DNA from: an uncultured Bacteroidales bacterium | GTDB lineage: Bacteria; Bacteroidota; Bacteroidia; Bacteroidales; Paludibacteraceae | Direction of reading: 5' to 3' | Assembly (NCBI GenBank): GCA_903911085.1 | Contig: CAIWCC010000117.1 | Span: 1-64,000 of the forward strand | DNA: 64,000 nt | In this document: positions 39,101 to 47,731 of the stretch, one piece after another | How the letters are laid out: each line of letters opens with the position of its first letter | Numbering within the stretch: the first letter of the stretch is position 1 | Made by a program: the position numbers and the translations under genes | Notes under the pieces: generated by a model | Database searches by the model: none | The model's input: only the letters and a program-made list of their open reading frames with translations | Told to the model about the DNA's origin: nothing

Positions 39101-42100
39101 ATGAAAAAATGCATTCTACTCTTAATTTTTGCCACAACTGCGTTTTTTGCAAATGCGCAACTTATTACCAATGGCGATTTTGAAGCTGCTGTCGGTGGCT
39201 ATACCGTTGTTGAATCAACAACAAATGTACTGAAACGTGTTACTAATTTTTATGATGCTACAACACAAATAACGTTTCCTACTTTAGCAAGTAGTGATGC
39301 AGTTGCTACCGGACAATGGGTAAAAAGAGCTCCTGCCGATGTCTTGGCAAAGGGGATAATTTTTTCAACTACAGGTCGTAATGCTACTGCAACAAATTGT
39401 TTAAACCTGAAAATTGGAATAAATTCAGCTGTTGCTGGTTACAACAACTCTTTTGCAATGCTTGCTGTTCAAAGACTTACAGGATTATTAAATGACAAAA
39501 GATACGTGGTTTCTTTCTGGGCAAAACAAGATGGAACAGCCAATAACAGATGTGTAGGCGTTAATGTTGTATTGGGCGATAATGTTGTTAAATCAACAAC
39601 TGTTCCGCTGACTGTAGGAGCAATGCTTACTGGTGCCACTACCTGGACAGAATATACAGTGGTATTAGATATTCCAAAATATGTTGCATCAAACCCTACA
39701 GCGGATTTTACTACAGCCGAATTTGGTTTTGCCATAACTACTCCTATTGCAGCATCCAAAACTGCTTATGCTGGTGTTTTAATAGATGATGTTGTAATGA
39801 CAGAACTTACTACACCTACAATTATGTATGTTAAACCTGTTGCTACAGGTACTGGTGATGGCACTTCGTGGGCAGATGCTACTGATGATATTCAGACAGC
39901 GATAAACTCATTAACGTATGGCGAAGTAAGAGTAGCTGCTGGAACCTATACCCCCGCTGCTACCATTACGCTAAAAACTGGAGTAAACCTTATGGGCGCT
40001 TACGCCGACGATGGTTCTGGTACACGTGATATCTGGAACAATCAAACCATACTTGATGGAGCAGGAACTAAACGATTATTAATGAATAGCTTTAGTTCAA
40101 ATCCATTCAAATATACTACAATGGTAAATGGCTTTATTCTCCAAAATGGATATTCTGATTTAGGTTCTGCAGCATCGTTGAGTTTAGGTACAGTATTGGA
40201 AAATTGCATTATTAGGAACAATAGTGGAACTACAAAAGGTGCCGCCGTTTATTTTAGTCGCAATACAAGTGTTTCTGGATCAGGCTACAGTACAAATTAT
40301 CAAAATTCAGGTGGTTTAATAAATTGTGTTGTTATCAATAATTCTTCAACTGGTGGTTCAGGTGCAGTGTATGGTGAGGCAAATACACTTTTCGGGCTTA
40401 TAAATTGTGTTATCGCTAATAATAAATGTACAGAGGCAACTACAGGAACTGGAGGAGTTTATATTGGTGGTAGCGCTCAATGGGCGCACCTTCAAAATTG
40501 TATATTATACAATAACAGTGGTGCGTCAACCAATTATAATAATTTAAGAAATAATACACTTGCAACTCCTGTTGCATTAAATGGCATTCTAAGCAATTGG
40601 TTTGATAATAATTCATCAATAAATACTTCAGGTGTTGGTAACTTTTATTTGCATGCTACTAATTCAACAAACAATAAATTTAGCAATAATATTGCTACTC
40701 CAAATTTTGAACGACCAACCAATTTTCAAGGTGTACCAGCAGATGCAGACCAGTTAGCAGCACTTGAGGCCTCGAACTGGAGATTAAAATCCACTTCAGG
40801 CTTAATAGGACTAGGAAATTCTACTCAAAATGTAAAATTCCCGTACGAAAATATTAATGCAATTCTTGTTGCAACAACTGGTGGTAGAGCCTTTACCGAC
40901 ATTTCTAAAGACATTATGGGAAATGAACGCATTATAAATACAACCGTTGATTTGGGAGCCTACGAGTATAATCCAGTGGTGGTTACTGCTACAAATGGTG
41001 CAAATGGAACAGCTGCCGGTGGTATCACGGTTAGTAAGGGTACAACGGTAACTTTAACATCTAGCCCATCGGCTGGCTATGGATTATCTAATTGGACAAA
41101 TGGTGCTACTGTTGTCTCTACAAGCCCAAGTTATACTTTTGTTCCTTCTGGCGATTGTACCATTCAAGCTAATTTTATTACTGCGTGGGTTATTTCTGCT
41201 ACTGCCACTAACGGTAGTGTAACTGGTACGGGTACAATAAATGATGGTTCTAGCATTTCACTTGTAGCTACACCCAACGCCGGTTATGGTTTTGTAAACT
41301 GGACGGAAGGTGCAACGGTAGTTTCTACAAGTGCAACATACACATTCAATGCAGCTTCAAATAGATCATTGGTTGCTAACTTTGCAGCTAGCACAGTATC
41401 AGTTTCCCAAACTACACGCACAGGTTTTGCTTATACTTACAATGCTGGTCCTTCTTCAGAGCAATCATTTACTGTAGCTGGATCAAATTTGAATGGAGAT
41501 ATTACCATAACGCCTCCAACAAATTACGAAATTTCTACTGCTACTGGTGGCTTTTTCATTGGTATAAATCCATTAACTCTAACCCCAAGTAACGGCACTT
41601 TAGGTACTACAACCATATATGTTCGGTTAAGAACAGGTTTGGGGGTAGCAAATTACAATTCCGAAAACATAACAATTGCAACTACAGGTATTAGTGATCA
41701 AAATGTTGCATGTTCGGGAAGTGTAAATGGAATCACTCCAACTGTAACTGTAACTCCTATTGGTACTTATACTTATACCGGTTCACCTCAAGGACCAATT
41801 GCTGCTACTACAGGTGGTTCTGCTGGAGCAGTAACTTTCAGTTACGAAGGTACTGGTTACGGACCAACTGATGTACTTCCAACTGCTGCTGGTTCTTACA
41901 CAGCAACGGCAACAGTAGCTGCAAATGGAAATTATGCTTCAGGAATTTCAGCGGCAACTCCGTTTACAATTGCTAAAGTAGCATTAACCATTACCGCCGG
42001 AAATCAATCGGTAGCTTTTGGTACAGCGGCTTCCACCGTAAATGGTGCTGGAACATATACGCCAGCTGGCTTTGTAAATAATGAAACTGCAAGTGTTATT

Positions 42101-43801
42101 AGTGGTTCAGTTACTTATTCAACAGATTACAGCAATATTACTACTGTCGGAACTTCGGGAATTACCATTACGCCAAATGTTAGCGGTTTATCAGCTACCA
42201 ATTATAGCTTTACTCCGGTGAATGGTACAATAACCATTGTTGCTCAAAATAATGTGCCTGAAGTTACAACACCAATAAATTTGAGTGATTTACCTGTTGA
42301 TGCAGGTAGCAATTTAACTGTTGCCAATAATGGTACTTTAACGGTAAATGCTTCGCCCAATGTAAATAGTGTAACTGTGGATGCAGGTGGAAAACTTAAT
42401 GTAACTAGTCAAATAACAGTTGAAACGGTAACATTAAAAGCTGGAAAAGATGCTTCTACCTTTAGCGCAAAATTGGATGCCAAAATTACTGCCACTACCG
42501 TACGATTATTGAAAACCATCGACGACACGAAATGGTACTTTATGGCTTTCCCATGCGATGTGCGTATTTCGGATATCAGATTGTCCAATGGAGATCCGGT
42601 TGGAATATTAGGAATTGATTGGTTTATTAAGTATTACAATGGTAATAAACGTGCCACTGATGGTACTTCTAACGGTACAAACTGGATAGCATTATCAAGT
42701 GCCGATTATACTGCAGAACCTGCTACGTTTAAGCTCAATGCCAACCAAGGTTATATATTTGGTTTGAACACACTTATAAGTGGAACTTATGAAAGAGAAT
42801 TGTCATTCCCACTTAATAAAAACGTTGTGGCAAGTGAGGCTACACCTCGTTCCATTCCTGTTACTTATCATGCGGGTGCTTTGGATATCACCAACAATGG
42901 ATGGAATTTGGTAGGGCAACCTTATTTGAGTAAATATAATGCCGAAACTGGTTCAAATGTGCCTTACATGGCTACTCCAAAGGGAACAGGTGGTTATGAT
43001 TATTATTCAAGTACGTTCCATAATCTTCCAACATCTGTCAATCCATTTTCAGCTTATTTTGTGCAAGCTGATGCTGGACTTCAAACAAGTGGTTTGACAT
43101 TCACATTGGCTGCTCGTCAGGCAGCTCCTGCTGCGGTGGCTTCTAGCTTGTCCGATTTGGTACAACTTAACGTAACGAGCCCAGGTGGCACCGATTTCAC
43201 AGGTTTAATAATGGACAATGACCAAAGTACTTCTTATCAAATTGGTCAGGACTTTTTGAAATGGGATGGAAATGGCACTCAACTTTACAGTATATTAGGT
43301 GGTGTAAATTATGCTTACAATGGTTTGCCAATGAGTAGCGTTAATAATTTACCAATTGGATTTTCGACGCTAACTGGTGGAGCAAGCATTATTAGTGTTG
43401 CCAATCCATCGCAAGCGCCAAGTTTATCGCACTTATGGCTTACCGATAGCAAAAATCCTGGTGTTGTAACTGATTTGTTGACATCTAATTATAGCTTTAT
43501 TGCTGATGCAGGAACAACCACTAATCGTTTTGCAATTACTGCGCAACGTGTGTCTACTGCCAATGATTTAGAAAGTTTTAATCGTGGAGAGTCATCAATT
43601 TCAATAGTTAATGGTCAGTTGTTGGTTACAAATATTCTGCCTTCATCAACAGTTCGGGTCTTTGATGCCATTGGACGTTTGGTGGTGAGTAAAGTTGCTA
43701 ATAACAATGCTTTGAATATCAAACTGCCAGCTACCGGAATCTATACCGTACGTATTGAATCGGGTGTAAATAGCTGGAGCAAAAAGATTGTAAATAAATA
43801 A
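39101..43801 (+). CDS. Giant T9SS-secreted right-handed beta-helix protein (paralogue 1)
   Basis: 1566 aa. Signal peptide ends FANAQ (20). Order: an N-terminal beta-sandwich binding-type domain (about 21-235, LITNGDFEAAVGGY), a right-handed beta-helix (about 245-625, opening MYVKPVATGTGDGTSWADAT, with ENCIIRNNSG, INCVVINNSS, INCVIANN and LQNCILYNN rungs), InlB/bacterial-repeat domains (about 627-765: VSKGTTVTLTSSPSAGYGLSNW), Ig-like and MBG-like domains (about 770-1085), a long beta-rich region (about 1090-1490) and a sorting domain (about 1495-1566). The fold is that of PL6-type and other uronate lyases and of choice-of-anchor-Q proteins; no catalytic residues were identified. It heads a family of four with 45155, 47732 and 50016. 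Copy B of the regulator site is upstream. Confidence 0.75.
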   Translation: MKKCILLLIFATTAFFANAQLITNGDFEAAVGGYTVVESTTNVLKRVTNFYDATTQITFPTLASSDAVATGQWVKRAPADVLAKGIIFSTTGRNATATNCLNLKIGINSAVAGYNNSFAMLAVQRLTGLLNDKRYVVSFWAKQDGTANNRCVGVNVVLGDNVVKSTTVPLTVGAMLTGATTWTEYTVVLDIPKYVASNPTADFTTAEFGFAITTPIAASKTAYAGVLIDDVVMTELTTPTIMYVKPVATGTGDGTSWADATDDIQTAINSLTYGEVRVAAGTYTPAATITLKTGVNLMGAYADDGSGTRDIWNNQTILDGAGTKRLLMNSFSSNPFKYTTMVNGFILQNGYSDLGSAASLSLGTVLENCIIRNNSGTTKGAAVYFSRNTSVSGSGYSTNYQNSGGLINCVVINNSSTGGSGAVYGEANTLFGLINCVIANNKCTEATTGTGGVYIGGSAQWAHLQNCILYNNSGASTNYNNLRNNTLATPVALNGILSNWFDNNSSINTSGVGNFYLHATNSTNNKFSNNIATPNFERPTNFQGVPADADQLAALEASNWRLKSTSGLIGLGNSTQNVKFPYENINAILVATTGGRAFTDISKDIMGNERIINTTVDLGAYEYNPVVVTATNGANGTAAGGITVSKGTTVTLTSSPSAGYGLSNWTNGATVVSTSPSYTFVPSGDCTIQANFITAWVISATATNGSVTGTGTINDGSSISLVATPNAGYGFVNWTEGATVVSTSATYTFNAASNRSLVANFAASTVSVSQTTRTGFAYTYNAGPSSEQSFTVAGSNLNGDITITPPTNYEISTATGGFFIGINPLTLTPSNGTLGTTTIYVRLRTGLGVANYNSENITIATTGISDQNVACSGSVNGITPTVTVTPIGTYTYTGSPQGPIAATTGGSAGAVTFSYEGTGYGPTDVLPTAAGSYTATATVAANGNYASGISAATPFTIAKVALTITAGNQSVAFGTAASTVNGAGTYTPAGFVNNETASVISGSVTYSTDYSNITTVGTSGITITPNVSGLSATNYSFTPVNGTITIVAQNNVPEVTTPINLSDLPVDAGSNLTVANNGTLTVNASPNVNSVTVDAGGKLNVTSQITVETVTLKAGKDASTFSAKLDAKITATTVRLLKTIDDTKWYFMAFPCDVRISDIRLSNGDPVGILGIDWFIKYYNGNKRATDGTSNGTNWIALSSADYTAEPATFKLNANQGYIFGLNTLISGTYERELSFPLNKNVVASEATPRSIPVTYHAGALDITNNGWNLVGQPYLSKYNAETGSNVPYMATPKGTGGYDYYSSTFHNLPTSVNPFSAYFVQADAGLQTSGLTFTLAARQAAPAAVASSLSDLVQLNVTSPGGTDFTGLIMDNDQSTSYQIGQDFLKWDGNGTQLYSILGGVNYAYNGLPMSSVNNLPIGFSTLTGGASIISVANPSQAPSLSHLWLTDSKNPGVVTDLLTSNYSFIADAGTTTNRFAITAQRVSTANDLESFNRGESSISIVNGQLLVTNILPSSTVRVFDAIGRLVVSKVANNNALNIKLPATGIYTVRIESGVNSWSKKIVNK

Positions 43802-43810
43802 TAATAAAGA

Positions 43811-43876
43811 CTACTCAGCATTCAGCTAATTTTTTAATCTAATGATTACAAAATTTGTTGGGCGCTGAGTTTTTTC
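43811..43876 (+). terminator. Terminator after beta-helix paralogue 1
   Basis: ACTCAGC (43813-43819) pairs with GCTGAGT (43864-43870), which is followed by a run of T. The loop is long (about 44 nt) and AT-rich. Stem plus T tract supports rho-independent termination, though the large loop weakens it. Confidence 0.45.
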
Positions 43877-43963
43877 ATTTTGTACAGTCGTACTTCGACG
43901 TTGGCGCGGGTCTGAAATAATAATAAGATAAAAAACTGTCATTAATAATTGTGAATTACTTAT

Positions 43964-44890
43964 ATGCGCATTTCTAATCAAAAAATCTATCGTTTTAATC
44001 TTATTATTGTTGTGCTTATCTTTTTGATAAGTTGCAAGATAAAAACAAACCTTGTAAATGCGGATACCGATAAGTCTAAGATAAAAAACGAACTTTTTGC
44101 ATTTGATTTTACATTAGATAAGAAATCGATACCTGAAAGAGTACATTTTTTAGACTCTTTGGGATATATGGGAGTGACATTTCCGGTAAATACATTGGCT
44201 GATATTGCCAAGATTGATGCCTATCAGAAAGCTATTGTCGAAACAAAAAGTCGGTTTTCGATTCCCGCTGTTTTTTATGCTCATAATCCCAAAGCTAAAA
44301 ATGCATCCGAAACATGGATGGCAATTGCAAATAAATTAGTTGGAACAAAAACCGATATTTGGGTTATTGTAAGCAAACCAAAGAATCAAATTGTTGAGCA
44401 AAAAGAAGTACTTGCATTTTTCAATCAAATTTCGGATTATGCCGATAGTTTGCATTTGAATGTGGTAATTTATCCACACGACGAAACTTTTATTGAATCG
44501 GCTTCCGAAGCACTTTGGTATGTAAAGCAATCCAAACGTAAAAACTTGTTTTTAGCCTTTCACTTGTGCCACGAGTTGCGAGCGGGTAATGGAAATAGAA
44601 TGAATGCTGCTATTGCTGAAGTAGCTCCCTATATAAAATTGGCGTCCATCTGTGGAGCCGATTCGGTAATGCTTCCAAACCAATTACCCGGTTTTTGGGA
44701 CGATGCTATAAAACCACTCTACAAAGGTAACTATGATAGTTCTTTAATGCTCGAATGTTTGGTTCGCAATGGTTATGATGGACCTATTGCCCTGCATACA
44801 TTTGGACTAAAAGAGCCAGTCGATGAGCATTTTAATCGGTCTCTGCTAGAATGGAATCGTTTGAAAATTAAAGTCTCAAAAGAATTGTAA
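43964..44890 (+). CDS. Lipoprotein sugar-phosphate isomerase/epimerase-like TIM barrel
   Basis: 308 aa. The N-terminus has a hydrophobic stretch ending in the lipobox LISC, so Cys24 is the probable lipid anchor. The rest reads as a xylose-isomerase-like TIM barrel (AP_endonuc_2 type): FDFTLDKKSIPERVHFLDSLGYMGVTFP, LNVVIYPHDETF, LFLAFHLCHELRAGNGNRM, YIKLASICGAD and YDGPIALHTFGL. In this family Glu, Asp and His residues at the strand ends bind a divalent metal and the enzymes isomerise or epimerise sugars. Location outside the cytoplasm is unusual for a phosphate-sugar enzyme, so the substrate is more likely a free or oligomeric sugar. It lies between two beta-helix genes and has no copy of the regulator site directly upstream. 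Confidence 0.8.
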   Translation: MRISNQKIYRFNLIIVVLIFLISCKIKTNLVNADTDKSKIKNELFAFDFTLDKKSIPERVHFLDSLGYMGVTFPVNTLADIAKIDAYQKAIVETKSRFSIPAVFYAHNPKAKNASETWMAIANKLVGTKTDIWVIVSKPKNQIVEQKEVLAFFNQISDYADSLHLNVVIYPHDETFIESASEALWYVKQSKRKNLFLAFHLCHELRAGNGNRMNAAIAEVAPYIKLASICGADSVMLPNQLPGFWDDAIKPLYKGNYDSSLMLECLVRNGYDGPIALHTFGLKEPVDEHFNRSLLEWNRLKIKVSKEL

Positions 44891-44904
44891 ACTTTACGGA
44901 TTTT

Positions 44905-44973
44905 AATAGTAAGATAATCCAATTCAATCAAAACAAAGTTATAGGTTTATTATTTAAAAACATTGGATATTTG
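44905..44973 (+). promoter_or_regulatory. Copy C of shared activator site and promoter (beta-helix 2)
   Basis: Half-sites AATAGTAAGATAA (44906) and AATCAAAACAAAG (44927) are 21 bp apart. GATATTTG ends at 44973, 64 nt from TAAGATA (44910). It is followed by the same CACC as in copy B. The start codon at 45155 is 182 nt away. Confidence 0.75.
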
Positions 44974-45154
44974 CACCTACATTAAAGCATCTAATTTTCA
45001 GTAAGAATATCGTTAAAAGCATTGTGTAATAATAAGGGTAATACTACTTATATAATCTTCGAGAGTTAATTTTTTTTTTTTGCGCATTATTAACAAAATC
45101 AGACACGTAACACGTAACTCGTAACTACTTATTACTAACTTTAAAATAAACAAA

Positions 45155-47245
45155 ATGAAGAAAATTACTTTGATTTCAGTTTTGGCATTATTATGCTTTG
45201 TTGTTAATTCACAAAACCTCATCACAAATGGTGGTTTTGAAGATGCAGTGAGTGGATATACTGTTTCGGAATCTACAGATAATGTATTAAAGCGTGTTGC
45301 GAATATTTTTGATGCTACAAATGCAGCTACATTACCAACAGCTACTGCTGCCACTGTTGCCACTGGTCAATGGGTAAAAAAAGCAGTTGCCGAAGGAGAA
45401 GATTTGGTAAAAGGAGTTGTAACTACAACAGCTTCAAAATCAGGTTCAAGTTCTTTGAATTTAAAGATTGGTGTAACCGCTACTGCAGGTTTAGATAATT
45501 ACACTAACACTGTAGCTGCTCAAAAATTAGCTGCACCCCTTGATAACACAAAAAAATACATTGTTACGTTTTGGGCAAAAAAAGATGCAACACCCGATAA
45601 CAACTGTAGAAGTATTACAGTTATGATTACCGATAATACACTAAAACAGGTTGCCCTTCCACTTTCTTCAACAATTTACTTGTCAAATTCAACAGATTGG
45701 GTAAAATACACAGTTGTATTAGATGTTCCCAAATTCAAATTGTTTAATGCCACAGTAGATTTCACTACTGCATTTTTAGGTTTTGGCATAAACACAACTT
45801 ATACCACCGATTCACCTGCATTTACAAATTATTCTGGTGTGTTATTAGATGATATTAGCATGACTGAATACACCGGACCAACTGTACTTTATGTTAAGCA
45901 AAATGGTATTGGCGATGGTAGCTCATGGGCAAATGCAACTTCAGATGTTGTGGCTGCAATGAATCAAATTACTCGTGGAGAAGTACGTGTAGCAGCAGGT
46001 ACATACTTTCCTTCTATGACTATTACATTGAAAGATAGCGTATTATTAAAAGGTGGTTTTGACCCCAATGGTTCAGGGACTCGTAATTTGGCTTATTACA
46101 AAACAATTTTGGATGGTAATATGAACAAACGACTTATTCTGGCTAATGATTCTGTTGCACCTTTTTACAATGAGGCAAAAGCAGATGGTTTTATACTTCA
46201 AAATGGTTATTGCAACTTTGGCTCTGCAGCACATCTTACATTAGGCGCAGTATTAGAAAACTGTATTCTTCGTAATAATACCGGAGCTGGTGTAGTGGGT
46301 GCAGCTGTGTATTTCAACAGAAACTTAAAAATACCGCAAGTATCAGCTAACAAAAATTACCAAAACTCTGGTGCATTGATTAATTGTCTAATTATCAATA
46401 ATTCATCTAATGGCGGTGCAGGAGCAATATATGGTGCAGAATCTACACTTTACTCAATCATAAATACAGTTATAGCCAACAATGTGTGTTCTGAACCTAC
46501 AACAGGAACCGGAGGTCTTTATATTGGAAAAAGTAGTCAGTGGACTCATGTACAAAACTGTATTTTCTATAAAAACAGTGGTGCAACAGTTGCGCTTAAT
46601 AATATTAGGAATAATACCACAACGCAATTATTTGAAATACTTTACAATTGGTTCGATAATACAACTTTGCCATTTGTTCCTACTACAGACCCAAGATCTA
46701 TTTGTAAAAACAATTATACTGCTACAAATATTTCAAGCCCTGATTTTGTACTTCCAACAAGTTTTGCGGGCGCAACAACAGATGCCACACAGTTTAACGA
46801 ATTAGTAAATTCTAATTGGAGTTTAAAAGGAACATCTGGTTTGCTTGAGTTAGGTAATTCAACGCAAGGTCTCAGATTCCCTTACGAAAGTATGAATTCA
46901 AATGCAACTGCAAATCCTCCTAAAAGTTTTACTGCTATAACCACTGACATAATAGGAAGCCCTCGAATTGTGATGACTGAAGTAGATATGGGCGCTTATG
47001 AGTTCAATCCTTATGCTGCAATTAAGGAATTAAAAGCTATTGAAGATAATAATTTGGTAAATGTTCAAGGCCGTAATTTGACTATCAAAGCCGAAGGTAA
47101 AATAGAAATATATAACACTTTAGGACGACTTGTTCATGCTCAAAATAACAATGAATCAATAGTTTCAGTAAAACCTGGAGGCATTTACATGGTAAAAGTT
47201 ACCAACTCGCAGAATGTGAGAGTACAAAAAGTGTTGGTACAATAA
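45155..47245 (+). CDS. T9SS-secreted right-handed beta-helix protein (paralogue 2)
   Basis: 696 aa. Signal peptide ends VVNSQ (20). The N-terminal sandwich domain spans about 21-240 (LITNGGFEDAVSGYTVSEST, FWAKKDATPDNNCRS). The beta-helix spans about 247-625 (VLYVKQNGIGDGSSWANAT, EVRVAAGTYFPSMTITLKD, ENCILRNNTG, INCLIINNSS, VQNCIFYKNSG). The sorting domain spans about 635-696 (EIYNTLGRLVHAQN, GIYMVKVTNSQ). It is nearly collinear and highly similar to paralogue 3 at 47732. It is a candidate extracellular lyase, esterase or glycan-binding protein. No catalytic residues are assigned. Copy C of the regulator site is upstream and a hairpin terminator follows. Confidence 0.8.
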   Translation: MKKITLISVLALLCFVVNSQNLITNGGFEDAVSGYTVSESTDNVLKRVANIFDATNAATLPTATAATVATGQWVKKAVAEGEDLVKGVVTTTASKSGSSSLNLKIGVTATAGLDNYTNTVAAQKLAAPLDNTKKYIVTFWAKKDATPDNNCRSITVMITDNTLKQVALPLSSTIYLSNSTDWVKYTVVLDVPKFKLFNATVDFTTAFLGFGINTTYTTDSPAFTNYSGVLLDDISMTEYTGPTVLYVKQNGIGDGSSWANATSDVVAAMNQITRGEVRVAAGTYFPSMTITLKDSVLLKGGFDPNGSGTRNLAYYKTILDGNMNKRLILANDSVAPFYNEAKADGFILQNGYCNFGSAAHLTLGAVLENCILRNNTGAGVVGAAVYFNRNLKIPQVSANKNYQNSGALINCLIINNSSNGGAGAIYGAESTLYSIINTVIANNVCSEPTTGTGGLYIGKSSQWTHVQNCIFYKNSGATVALNNIRNNTTTQLFEILYNWFDNTTLPFVPTTDPRSICKNNYTATNISSPDFVLPTSFAGATTDATQFNELVNSNWSLKGTSGLLELGNSTQGLRFPYESMNSNATANPPKSFTAITTDIIGSPRIVMTEVDMGAYEFNPYAAIKELKAIEDNNLVNVQGRNLTIKAEGKIEIYNTLGRLVHAQNNNESIVSVKPGGIYMVKVTNSQNVRVQKVLVQ

Positions 47246-47307
47246 ATTAACCATCTTTTATGGATTTAATATAAATCACATATCAATTTTGATAAGTATA
47301 ATTTTAT

Positions 47308-47343
47308 TGTCGGGAAGATTTTCTCCCCCAAATTTTCCCGACA
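47308..47343 (+). terminator. Terminator after beta-helix paralogue 2
   Basis: TGTCGGGAA pairs with TTCCCGACA, 62 nt after the stop codon. A version with the same TCGGGAAGATTTT word follows paralogue 3 at 49891-49922, so the terminator was copied with the gene. Confidence 0.7.
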
Positions 47344-47370
47344 TATAAATTTCTTTTTTACTTCAAATGT

Positions 47371-47690
47371 GTGTGCTTAAGTTTATTTCTTTTTTTGAGG
47401 TGCTATTAATTCAATTAATCACCGTATTTTTCTGCTTAGAATAAAATTAAAATATTTAATTTCAATTTCTTCAATCTTTATACTTAGTGTTCAATATTAG
47501 TTTGAAAAAATCTTAGTGGGTATTAGTGTTTCTCAATAGACTTAGTGTTAAGGGTCTTATTTTTAATTGCATAGCAATTTAATCTATATAAAGTCTAATA
47601 GCTATACCACAAAGAAACACAAAAAAGATACACAAGGGTTCACTAAAAAATACAATAGCACCTCAAAAAAAGAAATTGCCATACTTAAAT
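47371..47690. mobile_element. Possible MITE-like element with inverted repeats
   Basis: The left end (47371-47407) and right end (47654-47690) are reverse complements, 23 nt of them without mismatch (core CTTTTTTTGAGGTGCTATT). About 245 bp lies between. The interior has no ORF and is full of CTTAGTG and CACAAAG words. No transposase or clear target-site duplication was found, so mobility is inference. It sits where paralogue 3's promoter would be. Confidence 0.45.
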
Positions 47691-47731
47691 AGTATTCATT
47701 AATTACCAAACTACAAAAAATTGAATCGAAA

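Larger units (their letters stand above)
47246..47731. other. 486-bp intergenic region with terminator and inverted-repeat block
   Basis: A hairpin terminator (47308-47343) is followed by a block of about 320 bp flanked by inverted repeats (47371-47690), holding CTTAGTG words, the TTAATC-TATATAAA leader motif (47578-47600) and, in the opposite sense, CACAAAGAAACAC-type words (47610-47645). No gene is seen. Confidence 0.7.

Noticed and set aside
43879-43915. A locally GC-rich patch (GTACTTCGACGTTGGCGCGGG) suspected to be an RNA gene or attachment site
   Set aside because: No stable structure or repeat partner was found in the window.
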